Positions 54,701-62,804 of a stretch of 64,000 nt of DNA are shown piece by piece. The notes under the pieces were generated by a model. It saw only the letters and a program-made list of their open reading frames with translations. It did not search any database and had not been told where the DNA came from. The stretch comes from Sphingobacterium yanglingense. Its GTDB lineage: Bacteria; Bacteroidota; Bacteroidia; Sphingobacteriales; Sphingobacteriaceae. Within the stretch, counting starts at the first letter, position 1. Every line of letters starts with the position of its first letter. The position numbers and the translations under genes were made by a program. The stretch is taken from positions 1 to 64,000 of the forward strand of contig NZ_SNYV01000016.1 of the NCBI RefSeq assembly GCF_004363245.1, written 5' to 3'.

Positions 54701-54817
54701 AAATTCACCACAATCCCACCAGCTCGCTGTGCGTTCGGCAGTCAGGACATAAGCTAGCGTCGCTATTATAGCACAGGCCCATCCCAATAGGTTATTAATC
54801 TTATTATAATTCATCAT
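51782..54817 (-). CDS. DUF2723-family membrane protein (possible GT-C glycosyltransferase)
   Basis: A 1011-residue protein. The N-terminal half has about 12-14 transmembrane helices, with the DUF2723 signature ASWWDCGEFIASAYKMQ near residue 31 followed by HQPGAPLFLM. The acidic loop resembles that of GT-C glycosyltransferases, which use lipid-linked sugars. The C-terminal third is soluble and looks helical, perhaps TPR-like (ARKVVVNAYENM). A role in protein or lipid glycosylation is inferred from the fold pattern only. Confidence 0.82.
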   Translation of the reverse strand: MMNYNKINNLLGWACAIIATLAYVLTAERTASWWDCGEFIASAYKMQIVHQPGAPLFLMIQNLFSNLALGDKMQIAFWMNIGSAVCSGLTILFLFWSITALGRKIFLGKADLSVPLNESDVIRVMGAGVVGALAYAFTDTFWFSAVESEVYAMSSLCTAVVFWAILKWEVRADEQGADRWLILIAYVMGLSIGVHLLNLLVIPAIALVIYVRRAKEVTTKGVVKSLLIGVIVLALILWGVIQYLIKFAAFADLFFVNTLGLGFGSGVTFFALLVVGGLVYGIWYSIKKVKPILNIALISLGFVIFGYSSFAMILIRAKANPTLNNSDPDNVFSFLSYLNREQYGDEPLFKGRFFDAKLTDISESGKIYRKDKDKYVVAKTKTDYKYDRETLFPRIYSEKGDHPAFYRQYLGLGPNEQPTFADNLKFFFGYQIGHMYGRYFMWNFAGRQNDVQGHGSVLEGNWISGIKPIDNALIGGQYDLPTSEKENPARNTYFFLPLLLGLVGAYWHFGKNQRDAGVVFLLFFFTGLAIVLYLNQSPLQPRERDYAYAGSFYAFSIWVGLGVLAIADFLTKKVSAKTAGMVATVVGLFAGPVLLASQNWDDHDRSHKFLARDMARNYLESCAPNAILFSYGDNDTYPLWYVQEVEGFRTDVRVVNLSLLSSDWYMRQMLEKVNDADALPIDIDPEKFKDGVRDVIYYQDFQIPGHIEVRDLLDVMLSDNAQNKVQLQGGEWVNLLPTKNMKLTVDKNAVLANKVVPKGWEDAIVDTMEWTYSMNYVSRAELSIMAMLANNNWKRPIYFTSTTPEVNYIGLDKYLVSEGFAMRLMPINTGSNESEEGFAPVTDVDGVYNTIINKYKWGNMSGSSYLDPDSYRYISLYVSSIFGETAQNLLHEGKKEEARKVVVNAYENMPKRTFQMSEPMSYVLLVDAMYKTGESAKAKEIALRNLTFIGENMRYYTSNKLLTNLGSERNVRLGLMGLQRYKMIADESKDPDVQKAVDGLMKEFGYFFGGQ

Positions 54818-55105
54818 ACTTTAATTGCGTTCACAAAATCTTCATAGGACATAGACTATAGTATAGCCCTACGCTGACGAAAATAAAGGCTTATCTCCAA
54901 AATGAACTACAATTATATACAGTCATTTTAGAACATTGCCCAAACTTCGCTTCGAAAATAAGGAATACATCGTTACAAAAGAACAACAAATTGATATTTT
55001 AACAGAGTTTAATCCTTCAAACTGGAAGATTTTCGAAACCGCTTTCCCGACATCAAAAAATATTGACCTGAGAATCAGCGCAAATCAAAATTAAAGCAAA
55101 AAAGT
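54818..55105. other. Intergenic region between the DUF2723 gene and the tRNA promoter
   Basis: No gene and no repeat seen in these 288 bases. It must contain the DUF2723 promoter on the minus strand, but no clear TAnnTTTG box was found. Confidence 0.5.
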
Positions 55106-55136
55106 TTTGCAGTTATAGAAAACAGCTGTATATTTG
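55106..55136 (+). promoter_or_regulatory. Promoter of tRNA-Gln
   Basis: TTTG (55106-55109), 19 bp, then TATATTTG (55129-55136), an exact fit to the Bacteroidota housekeeping promoter. Transcription would start near 55141, about 45 nt before the mature tRNA. Confidence 0.75.
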
Positions 55137-55187
55137 CATCATCAAACACGGAAACAACGACACAAAATGTTTGATAAAAAGGATGAT

Positions 55188-55258
55188 TGTCCGATAGTAT
55201 AAGGGTAGTACGACAGTTTTTGGTACTGTTTGTCTTGGTTCGAATCCAGGTCGGACAA
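55188..55258 (+). tRNA. tRNA-Gln (anticodon TTG)
   Basis: 71 nt forming a cloverleaf. Acceptor stem TGTCCGA with TCGGACA, a U1-A72 pair typical of tRNA-Gln, anticodon stem ACAGT/ACTGT around the loop TTTTGGT (anticodon TTG, reading CAA), and T arm CTTGG-TTCGAAT-CCAGG. The discriminator is A. The CCA end is not encoded. Confidence 0.95.
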
Positions 55259-55260
55259 CA

Positions 55261-55293
55261 AAAGAGAGTTACAAATGTAACTCTCTTTTTTGT
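55261..55293 (+). terminator. Terminator of tRNA-Gln
   Basis: A perfect 12-bp stem (AAAGAGAGTTAC with GTAACTCTCTTT), a 4-base loop and a run of T, directly after the tRNA. Confidence 0.92.
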
Positions 55294-55333
55294 TTTATAC
55301 CACTCCCATTGCAACACAAATAGAAGCACTATG

Positions 55334-55370
55334 TTTGGCTTTTTATTTCGCTATCAATTCTATACCTTTG
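55334..55370 (+). promoter_or_regulatory. Possible promoter of prs
   Basis: TACCTTTG (55363-55370) fits the -7 box and ends 33 nt before the prs ATG. A TTTG (55334-55337) lies 25 bp upstream, longer than the usual 19-21. Confidence 0.4.
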
Positions 55371-55403
55371 CCAAAACATTTTAGATACAAATATATTTAA
55401 ACC

Positions 55404-56360
55404 ATGCCTTTGCAATTTAACACGGTTAAATTATTTGCTGGTTCTGGCACACAAGAACTTGCAGAAAAAATTTCTACATCCTTCGGTAAACCACTAGGAG
55501 ACAAGACACTCGCCAAATTCAGTGATGGAGAGATTCAGCCCTTCTACAACGAATCAGTCCGCGGCGCTGACTTATTTCTGATCCAATCTACCAATCAACC
55601 AACAGACAATCTTTTTGAATTACTGTTAATGATTGATGCTGCAAAAAGAGCCTCAGCGCACTACATCACCGCTGTCGTTCCTTACTTTGGTTATGCTCGT
55701 CAAGACCGCAAGGACAAACCCCGTGTTGCTATTGGGGCTAAGATGATTGCAAACCTTATCACTGCAGCAGGAGCGCATCGCATCATGACGATGGATCTAC
55801 ATGCCGCACAGATCCAAGGTTTTTTTGACATCCCTGTAGACCATTTAGATGGATCCGTGATTTTCGTACCCTACATCAAGTCCTTAAATCTTCCGAATCT
55901 GACTATAGCTTCTCCAGACATGGGTGGTTCGTACCGCGCGCGTACCTTTGCTAAGTTTTTTAATGCCGAAGTAATCATCTGTGATAAACGTCGTAAACGT
56001 GCCAATGAAATTGAGTCAATGTCTATTATTGGTGATGTTACAGGTCAAGACGTCGTATTGATGGATGATATATGTGACACCGCTGGTACATTATCTAAGG
56101 CTGCCGCATTAATCATGGAAAACGGGGCAAATTCTGTGAGAGCAGTATGTACACATGCCGTATTATCAGGCAAGGCTTACGAGACCATTGAAAACTCGGT
56201 ATTAACAGAAATGATCGTAACGGACACGATTCAGTTAGATCCGGAAAGATCAAAAGCTTGTTCTAAAATAAAAGTATTATCTACTGCTGACCTATTTGCG
56301 AAAGCAATTAAAAGTGTAAATGAGCATGCCTCTATCGCTGAATTATTTGCTGTAGATTAA
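55404..56360 (+). CDS. prs: Ribose-phosphate pyrophosphokinase (PRPP synthase)
   Basis: A 318-residue enzyme that makes PRPP from ribose 5-phosphate and ATP; PRPP feeds the purine, pyrimidine and histidine pathways, all with genes in this window. The motifs KFSDGEIQ, FGYARQDRKDKPR, MTMDLHAAQIQGFF and the PRPP loop VLMDDICDTAGTL (near residue 219) are intact. It is followed by a terminator. In many bacteria prs lies next to rplY and pth; here two minus-strand genes come between. Confidence 0.97.
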   Translation: MPLQFNTVKLFAGSGTQELAEKISTSFGKPLGDKTLAKFSDGEIQPFYNESVRGADLFLIQSTNQPTDNLFELLLMIDAAKRASAHYITAVVPYFGYARQDRKDKPRVAIGAKMIANLITAAGAHRIMTMDLHAAQIQGFFDIPVDHLDGSVIFVPYIKSLNLPNLTIASPDMGGSYRARTFAKFFNAEVIICDKRRKRANEIESMSIIGDVTGQDVVLMDDICDTAGTLSKAAALIMENGANSVRAVCTHAVLSGKAYETIENSVLTEMIVTDTIQLDPERSKACSKIKVLSTADLFAKAIKSVNEHASIAELFAVD

Positions 56361-56390
56361 AATTAAATAGCATATTACAGAATACAAGAA

Positions 56391-56422
56391 GGCCATCTGC
56401 TAAAAAGCGGATGGCCTCTTTT
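56391..56422 (+). terminator. Terminator of prs
   Basis: A 10-bp stem with one G-T pair (GGCCATCTGC with GCGGATGGCC) and a 6-base loop, followed by TCTTTT. Confidence 0.88.
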
Positions 56423-56540
56423 CATATATAGTTAGTGTGTTAACAGGCTTTTAACCTACTTTCACAAAAAACATACCACAATATCGATTCCTGAAAAAAC
56501 ACCTGTTCAAACACGTAAAAACACCTACGACATTACATTT

Positions 56541-56574
56541 AAACAAGAGAGCCGTCCCAAACTCGGAACGGCTC
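56541..56574 (-). terminator. Terminator of the HEAT/DUF1080 gene
   Basis: On the minus strand a stem GAGCCGT with ACGGCTC (56549-56574), lengthened inward by two pairs after a mismatch, then CTCTTGTTT. It lies 33 nt past the stop. Confidence 0.7.
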
Positions 56575-56607
56575 CACCTTGAATATCGCTCTATATCTCT
56601 GCTAGGC

Positions 56608-59600
56608 TTAAAGACGCTTTACACGGATATTTCTGAAAAAGACTTCTGTACCATGTCCCAAGAACGCAATATGTCCTTTTGTAACACCCAATCCAGGATG
56701 TTGCTTACCATCTGCAGGACCGTCTTTTGATGCCTTTTTTATATCGCCATCAACTATAACCTGTCCATTGACAGTGACTTTGATCTTGCTACCCTGTATA
56801 CGGATTTCCTCCTCGTTCCACTCACCTAAAGGCTTTAAAGAACCTCTTTTCGCAGCGATGATACCATATACGGAACCATGATATTGATATGGTTTCAATT
56901 TACTGTAAACCTCCGCATTATCATCAAGGATCTGGATCTCATGGCCCAAGTAAGCCGCATCTCCTTCCAAAGGAGCCCGCACCCCTACGCCATTGTTTGC
57001 ACCCGCTGTCAATTTAAACTCAAATCTATATACAAAATCGCCATATTCCTCTTTCGTATAAATGTTCTTTCCAAATTTCGCGTAAGGATTGGATCGTAAA
57101 ACACCCTCCTCATTGATTTCATAAGCTGGAGAAGACGTCCATTTATCAAGATTAGTACCATCAAAAAGCATTTCAAAGCCTTCAGCTTTCTCTTGAGCAT
57201 TCAAAGAATAAACCACTTTCCGCGGCAACTCTTTTAAATACACATCTCTATACCATACTCTGGAGCCATGTGCCTGCAATTCGATTTGCTCCGTTGGGAA
57301 TATAGACTGGTTTCTGTCCCAATAGTTCTCCAATGGAACATTATCCACCACCAGCTCTCCATTAAGCCATACCCAAACATTATCCCCCACCATGCGAATC
57401 TTAAAATTATTCCATTCTCCCAGCGGATTGTCGGCTACCTTCAAAGGTTTTGAATTCGACTTATTATTATAAAGACCTCCCGAACCGACTTCTGCACCTA
57501 CATTGGTTCTTGAGATATCCCATATTTGCACCTGAGGTGTACCTCTTAAATAAACACCCGCATCAGGCTCTTTACCATTCTTATCCAACTTCCAATCAAG
57601 TAACATTTCGAAATCTCCATATTGCTTTATCGTAGCAATATTATCTCCATGTCCAGCAAAGACAAGATCACCATTGATCGCAGACCAGCTCTCACGCATT
57701 TTCTTATCAGCCTCCACTTGCTTTTGTTCTAACTCTTTGGGAGTCATCTTAGCACGCTTGATCGGATTTTCGACCAATCCCTTCCATCCAGTCAGGTCTT
57801 TACCGTTAAAAAGCGCCACATAACCTTCTTTAGCCGGCATCTCTGTCAGATGGCGTACAATAGCCTCTTTCAGATAAGAACTTTCGCTTCCCGATAGATT
57901 ACCTTCAGCCGTCTGTAACCAATTACGGACATCCGTCCCTACAAACTCTTTATTATCCATAATGATGTTCATCACCACATCTGTAGCGATCCCCTTCAAA
58001 TCAGCATCATTAAGATATTTGCTTGCAAAAACCAACGCAGAATACGTACCTGTAGCTTTCAATCCAGAAAGCGCAGCACTTTTTTGTTCTTTTGTCTGTG
58101 CGTAGTCAAAAGCATCCCTTAATAAAAGAGTTTTCTGTTCATTTTTAACCTGACTAGCATTTAATTGCTTAATGAAGCCCGTAAAAATACTCTTAAACAA
58201 TACCGGATCCTTTTCAGTACGTAGTAATGTTGTAAGCCCATCTAAAGAAGACGTATTGGACCAAGTTGCCAATGCTTGCACCGCATCAGCTTTTAACGGA
58301 TTATCAGTTCCTAAGTAACCGCTAACTGTCTTAAGAGACTCTGCGCCCCCCTCTCCTGCAAACACAGGAAATAATCGCGCAGCAGAAGGTGCTTGTGATC
58401 TCGAAATATTTGCCGACAGCCGCTGGATTATAGCAGCTTTATCTTTGTTGTTTCGTAGCGCAATAATAGCAGCCTCTTGTGCCGATTTAAGTTCCGCACC
58501 CTGAGCTGTCCCCAGCACCTTAACCACAGATTCAAAATCTTCATCATTGACTACATTTGGTAATGCCTTATAAGCAGCAGCACGTACAGCAGGACTCCCG
58601 CTCTCAATCAGAGCAAACACTTCTTTTGAAGAATTTTGATCCGAACGTTTGGATAACACATCCAACAGCGCGACCTTAGTCTTATCATCCGCAGCAGGAA
58701 GCGCCTTATTTATTTCAGCAACTGTCTGATTACCTTTTGCTGTCAGCAAAAGAGTCTTTAAGGTCTCGACCTCAGCATCACTTCCAGCAGCAAATTGTTT
58801 GATAACGAAAGCGGTATTCGTCCCTTTAGTCAATGCAGACAAGGTGTTATAAGCAGCAATACGCGCTTCTGGATCTTTCACCCCTTTCAAACTCTTTTCA
58901 ATTACGGGGACCGTCGCAGTCGCATCTTTCTTTGCCAAAAAGTTCAAAACACTCTCTTGTGCCTCCGGAGAAAGCTTAGTCAATGAGGAAGCAATTTTCT
59001 TGATATCCGAAGCCGTAGCATCACCACTCAACAAACCCAGTGCTACATTACGTAAAATAGCATTATTATCAGTCGACAGCTTCAGCAAACTCTTTTTCTG
59101 CTTCGCTGGGTCGATACGGCTCATCAGTTCCAGCGCAGCCACACGCGCACCTATCGCTTTGGGATCAGAGGCCTCTGTAAAAACAGTTGACGACAACTTA
59201 TAAGCAAGATCCTTTTTACCATTCTTTGCCAAAACATTCGCATACTCCAATGTCAACGCAGCGACATTCGACTTATCAAACGCATAATTTGCTGACTTTG
59301 CTTTCCCATAAAACGTATCATAAGACTTCTCTCCTCCGATTTTACTCAAAGTTGTCAGCGCATTACGTTGAAAGTTTTCAGATTGGTATTGTCCAATCAA
59401 GGCAATTACACGCTCCTCCGCATCTTTGGACTGCAACTCGCCCAGCGCGCCTATCATCGCTGTAGCTGTTTGCTCCGTCACATTTCCAGCCAATGCCTTA
59501 TTAAGAGCCGCTGCAGCTTCAGGAGTATGTATAGCGCTCAGGACACGGGCTGCTTTCTCTGCAAAATAACCGTCATTTAGATAGGTTGCAATCTGATTGA

Positions 59601-60003
59601 CAGACTCATTCTTTGCACAGAACTTCAACAATTCGAAGACAAAAGCTTTATTATTTTGATCAGTCAAATTATCTAATGCATTCAATAGCCCTTTCGCATA
59701 TTTCTCACGCAATGCATCTTTACCAGGCTGCATTACATAAAAGGCATAGGAATTGGTCGCATACTCGATAGAGGCATTATTACCTCCTTGCGGTTTTAAT
59801 CCTTTCAACAATGCGGCAACATCTTCGGCAGTGAATCCCTCCAGTTCTTTCATCGCAGCCAAGAACTTAGTTTGTTCTGCAGCAGGTTGCTGAGCCAACA
59901 CATCCGCAATCTTTGTAGCAGTTGTCCGGTTAGCAGGCTGTTGTGCATAGGATGCCGTCTGCAACAACAACAATATAGATATTGTATTAAAAATCTTTTT
60001 CAT
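56608..60003 (-). CDS. Exported HEAT-repeat protein with two DUF1080 (3-keto-disaccharide hydrolase) domains
   Basis: A 1131-residue protein with a signal peptide (residues 1-21, cleavage after YAQ). Residues about 30-730 are helical repeats of the HEAT type (many AALNKAL and ALRNNKD-like units). Two DUF1080 domains follow: about 734-923 (YVALFNGKDLTGWKG, then NGELVVDNVPLENYW) and about 938-1131 (FEMLFDGTNLDKWTS, then HEIQILDD, ending FFRNIRVKRL). DUF1080 proteins are lectin-like and some split 3-keto sugars. It is 14 nt downstream of the oxidoreductase gene, which could make the keto sugar. Confidence 0.88.
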   Translation of the reverse strand: MKKIFNTISILLLLQTASYAQQPANRTTATKIADVLAQQPAAEQTKFLAAMKELEGFTAEDVAALLKGLKPQGGNNASIEYATNSYAFYVMQPGKDALREKYAKGLLNALDNLTDQNNKAFVFELLKFCAKNESVNQIATYLNDGYFAEKAARVLSAIHTPEAAAALNKALAGNVTEQTATAMIGALGELQSKDAEERVIALIGQYQSENFQRNALTTLSKIGGEKSYDTFYGKAKSANYAFDKSNVAALTLEYANVLAKNGKKDLAYKLSSTVFTEASDPKAIGARVAALELMSRIDPAKQKKSLLKLSTDNNAILRNVALGLLSGDATASDIKKIASSLTKLSPEAQESVLNFLAKKDATATVPVIEKSLKGVKDPEARIAAYNTLSALTKGTNTAFVIKQFAAGSDAEVETLKTLLLTAKGNQTVAEINKALPAADDKTKVALLDVLSKRSDQNSSKEVFALIESGSPAVRAAAYKALPNVVNDEDFESVVKVLGTAQGAELKSAQEAAIIALRNNKDKAAIIQRLSANISRSQAPSAARLFPVFAGEGGAESLKTVSGYLGTDNPLKADAVQALATWSNTSSLDGLTTLLRTEKDPVLFKSIFTGFIKQLNASQVKNEQKTLLLRDAFDYAQTKEQKSAALSGLKATGTYSALVFASKYLNDADLKGIATDVVMNIIMDNKEFVGTDVRNWLQTAEGNLSGSESSYLKEAIVRHLTEMPAKEGYVALFNGKDLTGWKGLVENPIKRAKMTPKELEQKQVEADKKMRESWSAINGDLVFAGHGDNIATIKQYGDFEMLLDWKLDKNGKEPDAGVYLRGTPQVQIWDISRTNVGAEVGSGGLYNNKSNSKPLKVADNPLGEWNNFKIRMVGDNVWVWLNGELVVDNVPLENYWDRNQSIFPTEQIELQAHGSRVWYRDVYLKELPRKVVYSLNAQEKAEGFEMLFDGTNLDKWTSSPAYEINEEGVLRSNPYAKFGKNIYTKEEYGDFVYRFEFKLTAGANNGVGVRAPLEGDAAYLGHEIQILDDNAEVYSKLKPYQYHGSVYGIIAAKRGSLKPLGEWNEEEIRIQGSKIKVTVNGQVIVDGDIKKASKDGPADGKQHPGLGVTKGHIAFLGHGTEVFFRNIRVKRL

Positions 60004-60017
60004 GTCTCTATTTCAGG

Positions 60018-61283
60018 TTAGAAAGTCCAAGGACCTCTCATAGGTTGATTGATCAAACGGTTAGCAGCTTCATCATTTACAAACTCTTGCTTAGCTGAAT
60101 CAAAATGTAACGTTCTATTCAAGCGCAATGCCGCTAATCCAAGATTAACGAGTGTACACGAATAATATCCATTATCCTCATTCAGTGCAAATTTCTGTCT
60201 CGTACGTACCGCCTCTACAAAATCGGTCATCTGTGGTGCCGGGTCCGGATATTGCGCTAGTTTACGTTCCAAATCAGGAATATCAGAAACAAAGCCTCTA
60301 TACAGTTTACCTTTAGGCCCTTCAATATATGCCTTTCCTACCTCAGTACCTTCTCCATCAAGTATAATCTGACAACCATCTGCATAGGTATAAGTGATTT
60401 TGCGCCATATACCGACGGCATCCGAATGCTGCTGTGGAGCATCGACCTCAACTTTAACAGGGCTTTCTCCGTCTTTACCTAGAAAATATTGAACAGGGTC
60501 TAAATAATGTTGTCCCATATCACCCAGTCCACCACCGTCATAATCCCAATATCCACGGAAGGTCGTGTGCACACGATGTGTACTATACGGTTTATATGGC
60601 GCTGGTCCCAACCACATATCATAATCCAATTCTTTCGGAGCCTGCTCGACAGGTAAATTTTCTTTACCTACCCAATAAAACTTCCAATCAAATCCCGTAT
60701 GCTTACTAATAGTCACTTTCAATGGCCATCCCAACATACCTGTATCGACAACTTTCTTAATTTTTTTAACGGGCACGTTCATACCGTAAAAATTAGCATC
60801 AAAGCGGAACCACGTATTTAACCTAAAAATGTTTCCATGTTGCGCAACAGCCTCCTTAACCTTCTTTCCCTCACCAATTGTCCTTGTCATAGGCTTTTCA
60901 CACCAGATATCTTTACCCGATCGAGCTGCTTCAAGGGCCATTAACCCATGCCAATGAGGCGGAGTAGCAATGTGTACGATATCCACTTCAGGATTCGCTA
61001 TCAAATCGCGAAAATCATGATGTTCTTTAATTCCTCCCCCTAGCGCATTTTGAGCCAAAGCAAGGTGTCTTGTATCGACATCACAAATAGCGACCGTCTT
61101 TGTACCAGCATATTTGAAATGTCCACGTCCCATAGATCCGACGCCAATCACCCCTTTGGTCAAATGATCACTTGGGGCAAGATATCCCTTACCCAGTACA
61201 AACCGTGGCACAATAGTGAATGCCGCAGCTCCAATCAATGACTTCTTGATAAAATCACGTCTTGAAGTATGTTGTTTTTCCAT
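60018..61283 (-). CDS. Tat-exported Gfo/Idh/MocA-family oxidoreductase
   Basis: A 421-residue NAD(P)-binding oxidoreductase. The N-terminus has a Tat signal (SRRDFIKKS followed by a hydrophobic stretch to VPRFVLG), so it is exported folded with its cofactor. The Rossmann motif GVIGVGSMGRGHF, the EKPMTRTIGEG segment (with the catalytic Lys in EKP) and the C-terminal beta-sheet domain match the family. The chosen start MEKQHTSRRDF gives the Tat signal directly; a longer start 63 nt upstream is unlikely. It is followed by the DUF1080 gene, which suggests oxidation and then cleavage of a sugar. The substrate is unknown. Confidence 0.92.
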   Translation of the reverse strand: MEKQHTSRRDFIKKSLIGAAAFTIVPRFVLGKGYLAPSDHLTKGVIGVGSMGRGHFKYAGTKTVAICDVDTRHLALAQNALGGGIKEHHDFRDLIANPEVDIVHIATPPHWHGLMALEAARSGKDIWCEKPMTRTIGEGKKVKEAVAQHGNIFRLNTWFRFDANFYGMNVPVKKIKKVVDTGMLGWPLKVTISKHTGFDWKFYWVGKENLPVEQAPKELDYDMWLGPAPYKPYSTHRVHTTFRGYWDYDGGGLGDMGQHYLDPVQYFLGKDGESPVKVEVDAPQQHSDAVGIWRKITYTYADGCQIILDGEGTEVGKAYIEGPKGKLYRGFVSDIPDLERKLAQYPDPAPQMTDFVEAVRTRQKFALNEDNGYYSCTLVNLGLAALRLNRTLHFDSAKQEFVNDEAANRLINQPMRGPWTF

Positions 61284-61343
61284 GTTTATTATGATTATTT
61301 TAGGTTCCCAAGCTTTAAAGTTAATTGTTTTTTTTAGACAACT

Positions 61344-61351
61344 CAAATATA
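61344..61351 (-). promoter_or_regulatory. Possible -7 promoter box of the Tat oxidoreductase operon
   Basis: TATATTTG on the minus strand, 60 nt upstream of the chosen start. No -33 box was seen. Confidence 0.4.
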
Positions 61352-61418
61352 AATAGATAAAATTTTTAATGAATTAAAAAAAGCTTCTATTCCTTATCCC
61401 ACAAAAACAAAACAACTC

Positions 61419-61449
61419 TTGCTAATTCCCAATTCTTTAGTTATTTTTG
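61419..61449 (+). promoter_or_regulatory. Promoter of rplY
   Basis: TTG (61419-61421), 20 bp, then TATTTTTG (61442-61449). Transcription would start near 61454, leaving a leader of about 23 nt before the rplY ATG. Confidence 0.65.
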
Positions 61450-61476
61450 CACCTCAAATTTTAATATTAAAAAAAC

Positions 61477-62076
61477 ATGAAATCAATTGCTATTAGCGGT
61501 TCTTTTAGAAAGAACGTAGGGAAAAGAGATGCAAAAGGATTGCGTTACGAAGGACAGGTTCCTGCAGTTCTTTATGGTGGTCAAGAACAAACTCACCTTT
61601 CTGTATCCGCAGCTGATTTGAAACCAGTTCTTTACACTGCAGATGTAATTTTCGTTGAATTAAACATCGAAGGCAAAAAAGTAAGAGCTATCGTTCAAGA
61701 AGCACAATTCCACCCATTGACTGACCAAGTTACTCACGTTGACTTTTTAGAGTTATTCGACGACAAAGAAGTATCTGTAAACATTCCAATCAAATTGACA
61801 GGAACTTCTCCAGGTGTTAAAATGGGGGGTAAATTAGTTCAAAAATTACGTAAACTACGCGTTAAAGCATTACCTAACAACCTTCCTCAGGAAATCACTG
61901 TTCCTATGGAATCTTTGGAAGTTGGTAAATCTTTCCGTGTACGTCAAGTAGAGTTAGAGAATGCTAAAGTATTAAACAACTCTGACGATACAATCGTTTC
62001 AGTAATCATGTCTCGTGCTTTACGTCAAGCAGAGCAAGAAGCAGCAAAAGCAGCTCAAGGAGGCAAGAAAAAATAA
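61477..62076 (+). CDS. rplY: Ribosomal protein L25 (Ctc type)
   Basis: A 199-residue L25 of the long Ctc type. The 5S rRNA-binding N-terminal domain (residues about 1-90, KRDAKGLRYEGQVPAVLYGG, FHPLTDQVTHVDFLE) is followed by a beta-domain and a Lys/Ala/Gln-rich tail. It lies between its own promoter and terminator. It is followed by pth, the usual neighbour. Confidence 0.96.
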   Translation: MKSIAISGSFRKNVGKRDAKGLRYEGQVPAVLYGGQEQTHLSVSAADLKPVLYTADVIFVELNIEGKKVRAIVQEAQFHPLTDQVTHVDFLELFDDKEVSVNIPIKLTGTSPGVKMGGKLVQKLRKLRVKALPNNLPQEITVPMESLEVGKSFRVRQVELENAKVLNNSDDTIVSVIMSRALRQAEQEAAKAAQGGKKK

Positions 62077-62108
62077 TTAATACGTAGTAACGTATTAAAT
62101 AATTAAAC

Positions 62109-62137
62109 AAAAGCACTGGAAATCCCAGTGCTTTTTT
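62109..62137 (+). terminator. Terminator of rplY
   Basis: A perfect 9-bp stem (AAGCACTGG with CCAGTGCTT), a 5-base loop and a run of T. It separates rplY from pth. Confidence 0.9.
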
Positions 62138-62150
62138 CTTTTTAAAACAC

Positions 62151-62174
62151 CAATACCAAATGCTAAATACTATG
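62151..62174 (-). repeat. Degenerate 7-bp repeat segment upstream of pth
   Basis: On the minus strand it reads CATAG, TATTTAG, CATTTGG, TATTG, matching part of the heptamer repeats in the his operon (TATTTAG, TACGTGG, TATTTAG). It is short, so the match could be partly chance. Confidence 0.45.
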
Positions 62175-62176
62175 CT

Positions 62177-62184
62177 TACTTTTG
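62177..62184 (+). promoter_or_regulatory. Possible -7 promoter box of pth
   Basis: TACTTTTG fits TAnnTTTG and ends 4 nt before the ATG, so the transcript would be leaderless or nearly so. No -33 box was seen. Confidence 0.4.
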
Positions 62185-62188
62185 CATC

Positions 62189-62752
62189 ATGAATTTTTTA
62201 ATCGTTGGTCTAGGGAATATTGGTAAAGAATATGCCGATACACGGCACAATATAGGTTTTATGGTAGCGGACGAATTAGCAAACCAGGCAGGATCTACTT
62301 GGTCAACGCTAAAACATGCCTATTATAGTGAATTCAAACAGCGGGGGCATAATGTATATATTATAAAACCCACTACTTATATGAACTTGAGTGGTAAGGC
62401 GGTCAACTATTGGATGCAACAGCTAAAGGTTCCAATCCAAAATGTAATGGTAATCGTAGACGATCTTGCCATTCCTTTTGGTTCACTACGAATCAAACCA
62501 AAGGGTTCTGCCGCTGGACATAATGGACTTAAATCCATAGAAGCCCTATGTGGGGGCCAGACCTATCCACGATTACGCTTTGGAATCGGTGACAATTACC
62601 CCAAAGGACGACAGGTAGACTATGTACTAGGCCCCTTTGACAAAGACGAACAAAAAGAACTACCTGCTTTGATCGAGCATGCAGTCAAAATGATACACAG
62701 CTTTGTCAATATCGGCATCGAATTGACAATGACCAACCTAAATACTAAATAG
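62189..62752 (+). CDS. pth: Peptidyl-tRNA hydrolase
   Basis: A 187-residue enzyme that frees tRNA from stalled peptidyl-tRNA. The catalytic His20 (YADTRHNIGF), Asn10 (GLGNIG), Asn66 (YMNLSGKAV), Asp91/92 (VIVDDLAIPFG) and GHNGLKSI near residue 110 are intact. Length is normal. The stop codon lies inside the long inverted repeat that follows. Confidence 0.97.
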   Translation: MNFLIVGLGNIGKEYADTRHNIGFMVADELANQAGSTWSTLKHAYYSEFKQRGHNVYIIKPTTYMNLSGKAVNYWMQQLKVPIQNVMVIVDDLAIPFGSLRIKPKGSAAGHNGLKSIEALCGGQTYPRLRFGIGDNYPKGRQVDYVLGPFDKDEQKELPALIEHAVKMIHSFVNIGIELTMTNLNTK

Positions 62753-62796
62753 CAAAAAAAGGCCTGTATGCACAGGCCTTTTTTTGCTATTTAGTA
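62743..62796. terminator. Long perfect inverted repeat, shared terminator of pth and the multi-plug gene
   Basis: A perfect 25-bp stem (62743-62767 with 62772-62796) and a 4-base loop ATGC. Its core is AAAAAAAGGCCTGT, with A and T runs, so it can end transcription in both directions. The left arm includes the last codons and stop of pth. Confidence 0.92.
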
Positions 62797-62804
62797 AACA
62801 ACTT

